Shown here: piece by piece, positions 42,680-53,878 of the stretch
How positions within the stretch are numbered: position 1 is the stretch's first letter
Layout of the letters: every line of letters begins with the position of its first letter
DNA from: Ramlibacter tataouinensis
GTDB taxonomy: Bacteria; Pseudomonadota; Gammaproteobacteria; Burkholderiales; Burkholderiaceae_C
Direction of reading: 5' to 3'
Assembly: GCF_001580455.1 (NCBI RefSeq)
Contig: NZ_CP010951.1
Coordinates: forward strand, 4,427,001-4,491,000
DNA: 64,000 nucleotides
Made by a program: the position numbers and the translations under genes
Notes under the pieces: model-generated
The model's input: only the letters and a program-made list of their open reading frames with translations
Database searches by the model: none
What the model was told of the DNA's origin: nothing

Positions 42680-42722
42680 TTGCACTGCAACAGTCTCAGT
42701 GCAATACTCCGGGTTTACCCGG
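42680..42722 (+). promoter_or_regulatory. Operator-like repeats upstream of phaC
   Basis: TTGCACTG (42680-42687) and CAGTGCAA (42697-42704) form an 8-bp inverted repeat with a 9-base spacer; the left arm also reads TTGCACTGCAA. A CCGGG-TTTA-CCCGG hairpin follows (42709-42722), 26 bases before the phaC ATG. TGCA-rich dyads are the type bound by the PHA repressor PhaR, so this may be its site. Confidence 0.5.
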
Positions 42723-42748
42723 ATAAATCAAGGGATCAGGAGACAAGC

Positions 42749-44449
42749 ATGAATTCTGTACCGGAGTGGGTCGACGCCACTCAGCAATTCCAGAAGAGCC
42801 TCAGCGACAGCTGGCATTCGGCGATGCAGTCGTTCGGGGGCCTGGCCCAAGGCGCGACGCCTGCCTTGCCGCAGGTGCCGCATCTGACTTTCTCGCCCGA
42901 GAAACTCCAGGCCCTGCAGCAGGCCTATATCAAGGAGGTGGCCCAGTTGTGGAACGGCGGGCTGAATGGCCATGCCGCATCGGGCGACAGGCGTTTCGCC
43001 ACCGAGGCCTGGGCCGCCAATCCGGTCGCCGGCTTTTCCGCCGCCATCTACCTGCTCAATGCCCGTGCCCTGCTCGGACTGGTGGAGGCCGCGGAAACAG
43101 ATGCGAAGACCAAGGCCCGCCTGCGATTCGCGGTGGAGCAATGGATGGCGGCTTCGGCGCCCAGCAACTTCATGTGCCTCAATGCCGAAGCGCAGAAGCG
43201 GGCCATCGAGACCAAGGGCGAAAGCATCGCGCGCGGCATTCAGAACCTGCTCAAGGACATCCAGCAGGGCCATGTGTCCATGACCGACGAGAGCGTGTTC
43301 GAGGTCGGGCACAACGTGGCCATGACCGAGGGCGCCGTGGTGTTCGAGAACGAGCTGTTCCAGCTCATCGAATACAAGCCGTCGACGGGCAAGGTCCACG
43401 AGAAGCCTTTCCTGTTCGTGCCGCCTTGCATCAACAAGTTCTACATCCTCGACCTGCAGCCTGAGAACTCGGTGGTGCGCTACATGGTGGAGCAGGGCCA
43501 TCGCACCTTCATGATGAGCTGGCGCAATCCTGACGATTCGCTCGCCGACAAGAACTGGGACGACTATGTCGACGGCGGCGCCATCGAGGCGATACGCGTC
43601 GTGCAGGAGATCACCGGCGCCAAGCAGATCAACGCGCTCGGCTTCTGCGTGGGCGGCACCATTCTCGGCACCGCGCTCGCCGTGCTGGCGGCCCGCGGGG
43701 AGAAGCCGGTGGCATCCCTGACGCTGCTGACGTCCTTGCTGGACTTCTCGCAGACCGGCGTGCTCGACGTTTTCATCGACGAGTCGTACGTCAAGTTCCG
43801 CGAAATGCAAATGGGCCGCAGCGGCCTGCTGAAGGGCCAGGAACTGGCATCGACTTTCAGTTTCCTGCGACCCAACGACCTGGTCTGGAACTATGTGGTG
43901 GGCAACTACCTGAAGGGCGAAACACCGCCGCCCTTCGACCTGCTGTACTGGAACAGCGACTCCACCAACCTGCCCGGGCCGATGTATGCCTGGTACCTGC
44001 GCAACACCTATTTCGAGAACAACCTGATCAAGCCTGGCCATTGCACCGTGGCAGGCAAGAAAGTCGACCTGCGCAAGGTGGACCTGCCCGTCTACATCTA
44101 CGGTTCGCGCGAGGACCACATCGTGCCGATCGGTGGCGCCTACGGCTCCACGCAGGTGTTGCCCGGCAAGAAGCGCTTCGTCATGGGCGCCTCCGGCCAC
44201 ATCGCCGGCGTGATCAATCCGCCATCGAAGAACAAGCGCTCGTACTGGACCAACGACAAGCTGCCCAAGACCCAGGAAGAGTGGCTCAAGGGCGCAAAGG
44301 AACATCCCGGCAGCTGGTGGACCGACTGGTCCGCCTGGCTGAAACCGCACGCGGGCAAGCTGATCGCTGCGCCCAAGAACTACGGCAAGGGCAGCAAGTA
44401 CAAGGCGATCGAGCCGGCGCCCGGCCGCTACGTCAAGGCCAAGGCCTAG
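42749..44449 (+). CDS. phaC: Class I poly(3-hydroxyalkanoate) synthase
   Basis: A 566-residue PHA synthase (C. necator 589). It polymerises 3-hydroxybutyryl-CoA at the granule surface. The N-terminal domain (1 to about 190) is followed by an alpha/beta hydrolase catalytic domain. The lipase-like box GFCVGG carries the catalytic Cys300, and the catalytic Asp and His are in SREDHIVP and GASGHIAGV. It heads phaC-phaA-phaB, 42 bases before phaA. A candidate PhaR site lies upstream. AGGAGACAAGC precedes the ATG, and an earlier in-frame start is not supported. Confidence 0.97.
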   Translation: MNSVPEWVDATQQFQKSLSDSWHSAMQSFGGLAQGATPALPQVPHLTFSPEKLQALQQAYIKEVAQLWNGGLNGHAASGDRRFATEAWAANPVAGFSAAIYLLNARALLGLVEAAETDAKTKARLRFAVEQWMAASAPSNFMCLNAEAQKRAIETKGESIARGIQNLLKDIQQGHVSMTDESVFEVGHNVAMTEGAVVFENELFQLIEYKPSTGKVHEKPFLFVPPCINKFYILDLQPENSVVRYMVEQGHRTFMMSWRNPDDSLADKNWDDYVDGGAIEAIRVVQEITGAKQINALGFCVGGTILGTALAVLAARGEKPVASLTLLTSLLDFSQTGVLDVFIDESYVKFREMQMGRSGLLKGQELASTFSFLRPNDLVWNYVVGNYLKGETPPPFDLLYWNSDSTNLPGPMYAWYLRNTYFENNLIKPGHCTVAGKKVDLRKVDLPVYIYGSREDHIVPIGGAYGSTQVLPGKKRFVMGASGHIAGVINPPSKNKRSYWTNDKLPKTQEEWLKGAKEHPGSWWTDWSAWLKPHAGKLIAAPKNYGKGSKYKAIEPAPGRYVKAKA

Positions 44450-44491
44450 CGCCCGTTCACCGAGGCCGGCCACCTATTCAAGGAGCAACCC

Positions 44492-45673
44492 ATGGAAGAC
44501 ATCGTCATCGTTTCCGCAACCCGAACCGCCGTGGGCAAATTCGGCGGCGCGCTCGCGAAGATTCCCGCGACCGAACTCGGTGCCATCGTCGTCAAGGAGG
44601 CGCTGGCCCGCGCCGGCCTCGATCCGGCGCAGGTCGGCGAGGTGATCATGGGCCAGGTCCTGGCCGCGGGCGCCGGCCAGAACCCGGCGCGCCAGGCGCT
44701 GCTCAAGGCCGGCCTGCCCAAGGAGGTGCCCGGCCTGACCATCAACGCCGTGTGCGGCTCGGGCCTGAAGGCCGTCATGCTGGCCGCGCAGGCGATCGCC
44801 TGGGGCGACTCGGAGATCGTGGTGGCCGGCGGCCAGGAGAACATGAGTGCGGCGCCGCACGTGCTGCTGAATTCGCGCGACGGCCAGCGCATGGGCGACT
44901 GGAAGATGATCGACTCGATGATCGTCGACGGCCTGTGGGACGTGTACAACCAGTTCCACATGGGCATGACGGCGGAGAACGTCGCCAGGCAGCATGGCGT
45001 CACGCGCGAGCAGCAGGATGCGCTGGCCCTGGCCAGCCAGCAGAAGGCGGCCGCGGCGCAGGACGCCGGCAAGTTCAAGGACGAGATCGTGCCGGTGGCC
45101 ATCCCGCAAAAGAAGGGCGACCCGCTGCTGTTCGACGCTGACGAGTTCATCAACCGCAAGACCGGCGCCGAAGCGCTGGCCGGCTTGCGTCCGGCGTTCG
45201 ACAAGAGCGGCACGGTGACCGCGGGCAATGCATCGGGCATCAACGATGGCGCGGCGGCCGTGGTGGTGATGAGCGCGAAGAAGGCGGCTCAGCTCGGCCT
45301 CAAGCCGCTGGCGCGCATCGCCGCGTTCGGCACCTCGGGCCTGGATCCCGCGACCATGGGCATGGGTCCAGTGCCGGCCACGCGCAAGGTGCTGCAGCGC
45401 ACCGGGTGGAACGCGGCCGACGTGAACCTGTTCGAGCTCAACGAGGCGTTCGCGGCCCAGGCGTGCGCGGTGAACAAGGAACTCGGCGTCGACCCCGCCA
45501 AGGTCAACGTCAACGGCGGTGCGATCGCGATCGGGCACCCCATCGGCGCGTCGGGCTGCCGTGTTCTCGTGACGCTTTTGCATGAGATGAAGCGGCGCGA
45601 AGCCAAGCGGGGTATCGCTGCGCTGTGCATCGGCGGCGGCATGGGGGTTTCCCTCGCCGTCGAGGGCCTCTGA
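44492..45673 (+). CDS. phaA: Acetyl-CoA acetyltransferase (beta-ketothiolase)
   Basis: A 393-residue thiolase that condenses two acetyl-CoA to acetoacetyl-CoA. The nucleophilic cysteine is Cys88 in INAVCGSGLKA; the C-terminal histidine and second cysteine are in IGHPIGASG and ALCIGGGMG. Length equals C. necator PhaA (393). It lies between phaC and phaB in the standard order and carries a GGAGCAACCC ribosome-binding site. It supplies the precursor for polymer synthesis. Confidence 0.97.
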   Translation: MEDIVIVSATRTAVGKFGGALAKIPATELGAIVVKEALARAGLDPAQVGEVIMGQVLAAGAGQNPARQALLKAGLPKEVPGLTINAVCGSGLKAVMLAAQAIAWGDSEIVVAGGQENMSAAPHVLLNSRDGQRMGDWKMIDSMIVDGLWDVYNQFHMGMTAENVARQHGVTREQQDALALASQQKAAAAQDAGKFKDEIVPVAIPQKKGDPLLFDADEFINRKTGAEALAGLRPAFDKSGTVTAGNASGINDGAAAVVVMSAKKAAQLGLKPLARIAAFGTSGLDPATMGMGPVPATRKVLQRTGWNAADVNLFELNEAFAAQACAVNKELGVDPAKVNVNGGAIAIGHPIGASGCRVLVTLLHEMKRREAKRGIAALCIGGGMGVSLAVEGL

Positions 45674-45711
45674 AGCGGTACAAGAGCAATTCACTTACCA
45701 AGGAGAGTTTC

Positions 45712-46449
45712 GTGAGCCAGAAAATCGCATACGTGACCGGCGGCATGGGTGGCATCGGCACAGCGATCTGCCAACGCCTGCACAAGGAAGGCTTCAAGGT
45801 GATCGCCGGCTGCGGGCCGACACGCGACTACGTCAAGTGGCTGGATGAGCAGAAAGCGCTCGGCTACAGCTTCCATGCGTCCGTCGGGAACGTGGGCAAC
45901 TGGGACTCGACGGTGGAGGCCTTCACCAAGGCCAAGGCGGAGCATGGGCCGGTGGACGTGCTGGTCAACAACGCAGGCATCACGCGCGACCGCATGTTCG
46001 TGAAGATGACGCGCGAGGACTGGGACGCGGTGATCGAGACCAACCTCAACTCCATGTTCAACGTCACCAAGCAGGTGGTGGGCGACATGGTGGAGCGCGG
46101 CTGGGGCCGCATCGTCAATATCAGCTCGGTCAACGGCGAAAAAGGCCAGGCCGGCCAGACCAATTATTCGGCGGCCAAGGCCGGCATGCACGGCTTCACC
46201 ATGGCCCTGGCGCAGGAGCTGGCCAACAAGGGCGTCACCGTGAACACGGTGAGCCCCGGTTACATCGGCACCGACATGGTCAAGTCCATCCGCCCGGACG
46301 TGCTGGAGAAGATCGTCGCGACGGTCCCGGTCAAGCGCCTGGGCGAGCCGGCGGAGATCGCCTCGATCATCGCCTGGCTGGCTTCGGAAGAGGGCGCCTA
46401 CTCGACCGGTGCCGACTTCTCCGTCAATGGCGGCCTGCACATGGGCTAG
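45712..46449 (+). CDS. phaB: Acetoacetyl-CoA reductase
   Basis: A 245-residue SDR that reduces acetoacetyl-CoA to (R)-3-hydroxybutyryl-CoA with NADPH. The cofactor motif is VTGGMGGIG, then NNAGITRD, the catalytic Ser and Tyr-Lys in NISSVNGEKGQAGQTNYSAAK, and the C-terminal GADFSVNGGLHMG. It starts with GTG after AAGGAGAG, at 45712; a longer frame upstream overlaps phaA. Length matches PhaB1 of C. necator (246). Confidence 0.96.
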   Translation: MSQKIAYVTGGMGGIGTAICQRLHKEGFKVIAGCGPTRDYVKWLDEQKALGYSFHASVGNVGNWDSTVEAFTKAKAEHGPVDVLVNNAGITRDRMFVKMTREDWDAVIETNLNSMFNVTKQVVGDMVERGWGRIVNISSVNGEKGQAGQTNYSAAKAGMHGFTMALAQELANKGVTVNTVSPGYIGTDMVKSIRPDVLEKIVATVPVKRLGEPAEIASIIAWLASEEGAYSTGADFSVNGGLHMG

Positions 46450-46464
46450 CCGCCCGGACTGCCC

Positions 46465-46872
46465 TCAATCCTCCACCAGGTCCTCGATGACCAGGTGGCG
46501 GTACTTCTGGGCGTAGGAGATCTTCGCCGACCGCAGCACGTCCATGACGTGCTCGGTCTCACGACCCGTCGGCGCGTGCACCAGCAAGGCGTGATGTCCT
46601 TGCTGGGCCAGGTGTTCGAAATGGCGCACGGTCTCGGCTTCCGTTCCCGGCGAGGGCATGCTGCTCTCCCGGATCGCGGTGGCGGCGATCTTCTCGTGGA
46701 TCTCCTTCGGCGTCAGCAGGCTGATCGCATCGCCGCGCACGCCGCTGTGAATCAGCAGGTGCTCGGCGTCCTGCGCGTCCTTTTCCGTCGGGAACATGAT
46801 GAACATGTGGCCGGTGGGGTAGAACACGCCACGCAGAGTCAGCATGTTCGGCTCGAGGGCAAAGGGCTTCAT
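46465..46872 (-). CDS. Conserved hypothetical protein, 135 aa
   Basis: A 135-residue soluble protein of unknown function. The N-terminal half is built as MKPFALEPNMLTLRGVFYPT, GHMFIMFPTEKDAQDAEHLL, then IHSGVRGDAISLLTPKEIHE, suggesting a ferredoxin-like fold such as a small ligand-binding or regulatory domain. The second half repeats the theme with HALLVHAPTGRETEHVMDVL. The start is the ATG after AGGAGGTG; a longer frame upstream has no support. It converges with phaB. I recall similar genes in Burkholderiales. Its link to PHA metabolism, if any, is positional only. Confidence 0.8.
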   Translation of the reverse strand: MKPFALEPNMLTLRGVFYPTGHMFIMFPTEKDAQDAEHLLIHSGVRGDAISLLTPKEIHEKIAATAIRESSMPSPGTEAETVRHFEHLAQQGHHALLVHAPTGRETEHVMDVLRSAKISYAQKYRHLVIEDLVED

Positions 46873-46993
46873 CCACACCTCCTGAAGGTGATCGCGCCAT
46901 AGGCGCGGAACTAGGATCAATCCGGCCGAGCCAATTGTCAATCAGCGCGCGGAGCAACGCGGATGAAGTCGTGGGCGCCGATGTGACAGGGTG

Positions 46994-47932
46994 TTATGGA
47001 TCAGCAGCGGGATCGGCGTCGAGCTGGTCAGCAATGGACGCGAATTCCGGATCGTGCTTCATCCGGGCGCGGATCTGGTGGGACAGGTAGGCCCGCGTGT
47101 TCGGAAACGGGAGTCCGGCCCAGGTCCGGCACATCTCCAGCATGGCTTCGCGGCGCCAGGTCCAGTCGATCCGGTCGCGCCAACGGTCCAGCCTGGATTC
47201 ATGCACGGAAATCATGTCGACCCAGGCCTCGGGCTGCATCTGGCCGGGAGGGGCGTAGATCCACCGCCCGCCCCACATCCGGAACGTCTTGAAGCCCCAG
47301 GCTTCGAGCAGGCCCCGCACATCGTCGACCGAGCGGCCGGCGAGCTCCAGCGTCATCCCGTTGCTCTCGAACAGGATGATGGGGAGATCGGTGCGGATGG
47401 AGGATTCACCCGTCGACAGCGCGTCGTACTCGGCCCCCTCGATGTCCATCTTGATGAACGAGACCGGGGTGCCGGCCATCTCGAACACGCTGTCCAGGGG
47501 CATCGCCGGAACCTCGACGGCGCCCGGGTGCTCGCCGCGAAAATCGATCAGGCCGAACAGGCCGTTCTCAACGAAGCGGACCATGCCTTTCGAGGCACTG
47601 ATGGCCGCCCAATGGGCCGTCAGGTTGCGGAACCCGTTGATCGCCGCCGATTGATTGATGAGGTCGACATGGAAGGCGTTCGCATCGATGGCCGTGACGT
47701 GCCGCCCGGCCGCGGCCGCGGCGATCGCGAAGGTGCCCACATGGGCCCCCAGGTCGATGACGTGGTCGCCGGCTTGGGTCACCTCGAGGAGCACCTCGGC
47801 CATGTAGCTGTTCGGCGTCTCACCGTTCAGATACGCCCGCACAATCGGGTCTTCGGACTCGGCATCGAGCCGGATCTGCGCTTCCAGCCTGGCCGGCAGC
47901 GCCATCGACCTTGTGACGATCTGGGGCTTCAT
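46994..47932 (-). CDS. FkbM family methyltransferase
   Basis: A 312-residue class I SAM-dependent methyltransferase of the FkbM group. The SAM motif is VIDLGAHVGTFAIAAAAAG and the family-specific VSFIKMDIEGAEYDAL follows. FkbM enzymes methylate hydroxyls of sugars or polyketides. Here no biosynthetic cluster surrounds it, so the substrate is unknown. The start is the ATG at 47932, preferred to an upstream start that overlaps the dusA promoter. It is divergent from dusA, 100 bases away. Confidence 0.9.
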   Translation of the reverse strand: MKPQIVTRSMALPARLEAQIRLDAESEDPIVRAYLNGETPNSYMAEVLLEVTQAGDHVIDLGAHVGTFAIAAAAAGRHVTAIDANAFHVDLINQSAAINGFRNLTAHWAAISASKGMVRFVENGLFGLIDFRGEHPGAVEVPAMPLDSVFEMAGTPVSFIKMDIEGAEYDALSTGESSIRTDLPIILFESNGMTLELAGRSVDDVRGLLEAWGFKTFRMWGGRWIYAPPGQMQPEAWVDMISVHESRLDRWRDRIDWTWRREAMLEMCRTWAGLPFPNTRAYLSHQIRARMKHDPEFASIADQLDADPAADP

Positions 47933-48032
47933 GGTCGCTTCTGCTCCTCGCATGTCAGGCTGATCATTAGATGGGCGTTGGCCCCGGGCAGGTTGGCGGG
48001 CGCGTGTTAAAACCTGAAAGAATGCTTCGCAG

Positions 48033-49019
48033 ATGAACAATGGCTTTGAAAGGTGGAGGCTGTCCGTCGCGCCGATGATGGATTGGACGGACCGGCACTG
48101 CCGCTACTTCCACCGGCTCCTGAGCCGGCATGCGCTGCTCTACACCGAGATGGTCACCACCGGCGCGCTGGTGCATGGCGACGTGCCGCGCCACCTGGAT
48201 TTCAGTTCCCAGGAGCATCCGGTCGCGCTGCAGCTCGGCGGCAGCGATGCGGCTGAGCTGGCCCACAGCGCCCGGCTGGGCGAGCGCTGGGGCTATGACG
48301 AGATCAACCTCAATTGCGGCTGCCCGAGCGAGCGCGTGCAGCGCGGGTCCTTCGGCGCCTGCCTCATGTCCGAGCCGCAGCTGGTGGCCGATTGCGTCAA
48401 GGCCATGGTCGACGCGGTGTCGGTGCCCGTGACCGTGAAGCACCGCATCGGGATCGACAAGGGCGAGAGCTACGAGTTCGTGCGTGATTTCGTCGGGGCG
48501 GTGAGCGAGGCCGGCTGCGGCGTGTTCCTGGTGCACGCCCGCAACGCCTGGCTCAAGGGCCTGTCGCCCAAGGAAAACCGGGAAGTGCCGCCGCTGCGCT
48601 ACGAAGTCGTGTACCGCCTCAAACGCGACTTCCCGCGGCTGGCCTTCGCCCTCAACGGCGGGATCAGGACCACGCCGCAGGTCCATGAGGCCCTCGAACA
48701 CCTCGATGGCGCCATGATCGGGCGCGAGGCCTACCACCATCCCTGGTGGCTGGCCGAGTGGGATGCCGCCTTCTTCGGGGATGACGGTGCGGCCCGCACG
48801 CGCGAGGGCGTCGAACAGGCCATGGTCGACTACATGGCGCAGGAAGGCGCCGAGCGCGGGACGCCCTGGGCGTCCATCGCCCGCCACATGCTGGGCCTGC
48901 GCAACGGCCTGCCCGGCGCGCGCCGCTGGCGCCAGGTGTGGAGCGACCACAAGCTCAAGTCGCGGCACCCGCGCGAGGTGATGGCGCTGGCGCACGAAGC
49001 CGAGGCCCAGGCCGCGTAA
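48033..49019 (+). CDS. dusA: tRNA-dihydrouridine(20/20a) synthase DusA
   Basis: A 328-residue FMN-dependent TIM-barrel protein. Signature stretches are LSVAPMMDWTDRHCRYFHRL, LNCGCPSERVQRGSFGACLM (with the catalytic cysteine in the GCPS region) and LSPKENREVPPLRYEVVY, the last being typical of DusA rather than DusB or DusC. It reduces uridine 20/20a in the tRNA D-loop with NADPH. It is monocistronic; the next gene starts 78 bases downstream with its own promoter. Confidence 0.95.
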   Translation: MNNGFERWRLSVAPMMDWTDRHCRYFHRLLSRHALLYTEMVTTGALVHGDVPRHLDFSSQEHPVALQLGGSDAAELAHSARLGERWGYDEINLNCGCPSERVQRGSFGACLMSEPQLVADCVKAMVDAVSVPVTVKHRIGIDKGESYEFVRDFVGAVSEAGCGVFLVHARNAWLKGLSPKENREVPPLRYEVVYRLKRDFPRLAFALNGGIRTTPQVHEALEHLDGAMIGREAYHHPWWLAEWDAAFFGDDGAARTREGVEQAMVDYMAQEGAERGTPWASIARHMLGLRNGLPGARRWRQVWSDHKLKSRHPREVMALAHEAEAQAA

Positions 49020-49063
49020 GGCCCCTGGCGGGTCCGGGAGATTGCCGCCGGCCGGCCAAATGC

Positions 49064-49080
49064 TTTAAACTTAAACTATT
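49064..49080. promoter_or_regulatory. AT-rich site upstream of the aryl-CoA operon
   Basis: TTTAAACTTAAACTATT stands out in a GC-rich 78-base gap, 18 bases before the ATG at 49098. It contains two TTAAAC repeats 7 bases apart and could be a promoter/operator for the operon. No regulator for it is adjacent. Confidence 0.45.
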
Positions 49081-49097
49081 GAGGCCGGAGCAATCCC

Positions 49098-51420
49098 ATG
49101 AACATCGTCTGCATCGGCGGCGGGCCCGCGGGCCTGTACTTCGCGCTCCTGATGAAAAAGCAGGACCCGCGCCACGAGATCACCGTGGTCGAGCGCAACC
49201 GGCCCTACGACACCTTCGGCTGGGGCGTGGTGTTTTCCGACCAGACGCTGGGCAACCTGCGCTCTGCCGACGCCCAGACGGCCACCGAGATCCTCGGCGC
49301 CTTCAACCACTGGGACGACATCGAGGTCAACATCCGCGGGCGCAAGATCCTCTCGAGCGGCCACGGGTTCTGCGGCATCGGCCGCAAGCGCCTGCTCAAC
49401 ATCCTGCAGCGGCGTTGCGAGGAGCTCGGGGTCAGGCTGGTGTTCGAGACCGATGCCGGCGGCGACGAGGACTACCCGCACGCCGACCTGGTCATCGCCA
49501 GCGACGGGCTCAACAGCCGGATCCGCACACGGCATGCCGCCACCTACGAGCCCGACATCGACCTGCGCCGGTGCCGCTTCGTCTGGCTGGGCACGCACAA
49601 GCGCTTCGAGGCCTTCACCTTCGCCTTCGAGGAAACGCAGCACGGCTGGTTCCAGGCGCACGCCTACCAGTTCGATGGCGACACCTCCACTTTCATCGTC
49701 GAGGCGCCGGAGGAGGTCTGGCTGAAGGCGGGGCTGGACCGCATGGGCAAGGAAGAGTCCATCGAGTTCTGCGAGCGGCTGTTCGCCAGGTACCTCGACG
49801 GCCACAAGCTGATGTCCAACGCCAGCCACCTGCGAGGGTCGGCGCAGTGGATCCGTTTTCCGCGCGTCATCTGCAAGACCTGGGTGCACCACAATGGCCG
49901 CGCGCCGGTGGTGCTGATGGGCGATGCCGCGCACACCGCGCACTTCTCGATCGGGTCGGGCACCAAGCTGGCCCTGGAAGACGCGATCGAACTGGCCCGC
50001 TGCATCGGCCGCTCGCCCAGCGACCTGGCCGGTGCGCTGCGCGACTATGAAGCCGTGCGCAGCGTCGAGGTGCTGCGGATCCAGAACGCGGCGCGCAATT
50101 CGACCGAGTGGTTCGAGAACGTGACGCGCTACGCGAATTTGCCGCCCGAGCAGTTCGCCTATTCGCTGCTCACGCGCAGCCAGCGCATCAGCCACGAGAA
50201 CCTGCGCCTGCGCGACCGCCGTTATGTCGAGCGCTACGAGGACTGGATTGCCGAGCGGTCCGGCCGGCCCCGCGAAGGCGCGGGGCAGAGCGTGCCGCCG
50301 ATGTTCACGCCCTTCACCGTGCGCGGCGTGACGCTGAAGAACCGCGTGGTGGTGTCGCCCATGGCCCAGTACTCGTGCGTCGAGGGCCTGCCCGCCGACT
50401 ATCACCTGGCGCACCTGGGCGCCCGCGCCATGGGAGGCGCCGGCATGGTGGTGGCCGAGATGACCTGTCCCACGCCGGATGCGCGCATCACGCCCGCCTG
50501 CCCGGGTCTGTGGAGCGAGCAGCAGCGCGACGGCTGGAAGCGCATCGTCGACTTCGTGCACGAGCACACCGACGCCAGGATCGCGATGCAGCTGGGGCAT
50601 GCGGGGCCCAAGGGTTCCACGCGCGTGCCCTGGGAGGGCGAGGACCAGCCGCTGGCCGAAGGCAACTGGCCCCTGATCTCGGCGTCGCCGCAGCAATACC
50701 TCGACGGTGTGAGCGACTGGTCGCGCGCGATGAACCGGGCCGACATGGACCGGGTGCGCGAGGACTTCGTGCGCAGTACGCGCTACGCGGCCGAAGCGGG
50801 GTTCGACTGGCTGGAACTGCACTGCGCCCACGGCTACCTGCTGTCGAGCTTTATCTCGCCGCTGACCAACCTGCGCACCGATGAATACGGCGGCTCGCTG
50901 GCCAACCGCCTGCGCTATCCGCTGGAGGTCTTCCAGGCGATGCGCGCCGCCTGGCCGCAGCACCTGCCGATGTCGGTGCGCATCTCGGCCCACGACTGGG
51001 TGCAAGGCGGCATCACGCCTGACGACGCGGTGGAGATCGCTCGTGCCTTCAAGGCCGCGGGCGCCGACATGATCGACTGCTCCTCGGGCCAGGTCAGCAA
51101 GAAGCAGCGGCCGGTGTACGGCCGCATGTACCAGACGCCCTTCGCCGACCGCATCCGCAACGAGGCCGGGATCGCCACCATCGCCGTCGGCGCCATCTCC
51201 GAGGCCGACCACGTGAACAGCATCATCGCGGCGGGCCGCGCCGACCTGTGCGCGATCGCCAGACCGCACCTGGCCAACCCCGCCTGGACGCTGATGGAAG
51301 CGGCCAAGATCGGCTACATGGACCTGCAGTGGCCGCGGCAGTACCGCTCGGGCAAGCAGCAGCTCGAGCGCAATCTCGAACGTGAAAAGCAAGCGGCCGC
51401 GCAGGCCCGGGAGACTGAAA

Positions 51421-51437
<17 letters not shown>
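49098..51437 (+). CDS. Bifunctional salicylyl-CoA 5-hydroxylase / oxidoreductase
   Basis: A 779-residue fusion. Residues 1 to about 390 form an FAD monooxygenase (GGGPAGLYFALL at 7, the FAD-binding GDAAHTAHFSIGSGTKLALE near 275); residues about 400-770 form an old-yellow-enzyme-type reductase (FTPFTVRGVTLKNRVVVSPM, HLGARAMGGAGMVVAE). The same pairing is found in 2-aminobenzoyl-CoA monooxygenase/reductase of Azoarcus evansii and in salicylyl-CoA 5-hydroxylase. It attacks an aryl-CoA thioester, giving a dearomatised or 5-hydroxylated product for beta-oxidation. The exact substrate, anthranilate or salicylate, is not fixed by sequence. It heads a four-gene operon. Confidence 0.92.
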
Positions 51438-52281
<844 letters not shown>

Positions 52282-52282
52282 C

Positions 52283-53421
<1,139 letters not shown>

Positions 53422-53425
<4 letters not shown>

Positions 53426-53820
53426 GCCACCAGGTCATTCTTCCGGAGGGCTGGTCCCGCCCCAAGGGCTATGCCAATGGCGTGGTGGCGCGCGGCCGCA
53501 TGCTGTTCATCGCCGGCATGATTGGCTGGGACGCCCAGGGGCGTTTCCCCAGCGACGATTTCGCGGCACAGGCCCGGCAGGCCCTGCAGAATGTCGCCGC
53601 GGTGCTGCGCGAGGCCGGCGGCAATCCCCAGGACATCGTCCGCATGACCTGGTACCTGACCGACAAGCGCGAATACCTGGCTGCTTCGCCCGAGATCGGG
53701 CGGGCGTTCCGCGAGATCATGGGCTGCTACGACATCGCGATGACCGCCGTCGAAGTGAAAGCCCTGATCGAGGACCGCGCCAAGGTCGAGATCGAGGTCA
53801 CCGCGGTGCTGCCGGACTGA
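53422..53820 (+). CDS. RidA family protein (enamine/imine deaminase-like)
   Basis: A 132-residue RidA/YjgF-fold protein. The N-terminal WSRPKGYANGVVARGRMLFIAG and the central ALQNVAAVLREAGGNPQDIVRMTWYL are family features. RidA proteins hydrolyse reactive enamines to ketone plus ammonia. In the 2-aminobenzoyl-CoA pathway, ring reduction leaves an enamine, so a RidA member in this operon points to an amino-substituted substrate (anthranilate) rather than salicylate. ATGA overlap with the preceding gene shows coupling. Not all RidA active-site residues could be checked; the usual Arg in ENxxR is not obvious. Confidence 0.85.
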
Positions 53821-53830
53821 GCCAACGACC

Positions 53831-53878
53831 GCCGCGCTGATCCTGTGCCGCGCGCGGACGGGGATCAGCGCGTTCTGA
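53831..53878 (+). pseudogene. Leftover 3' end of a second glutaryl-CoA dehydrogenase gene
   Basis: Just after the RidA stop, the plus strand reads AALILCRARTGISAF and a stop. The last codons of the intact gcdH read HALILGRAQTGISAF and a stop. At DNA level 53834-53879 matches 59854-59899 at 42 of 46 bases, with the last 22 bases identical. This is a remnant of a gcdH-like gene, and its end overlaps the 3' end of the lysR gene on the other strand. Confidence 0.75.
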
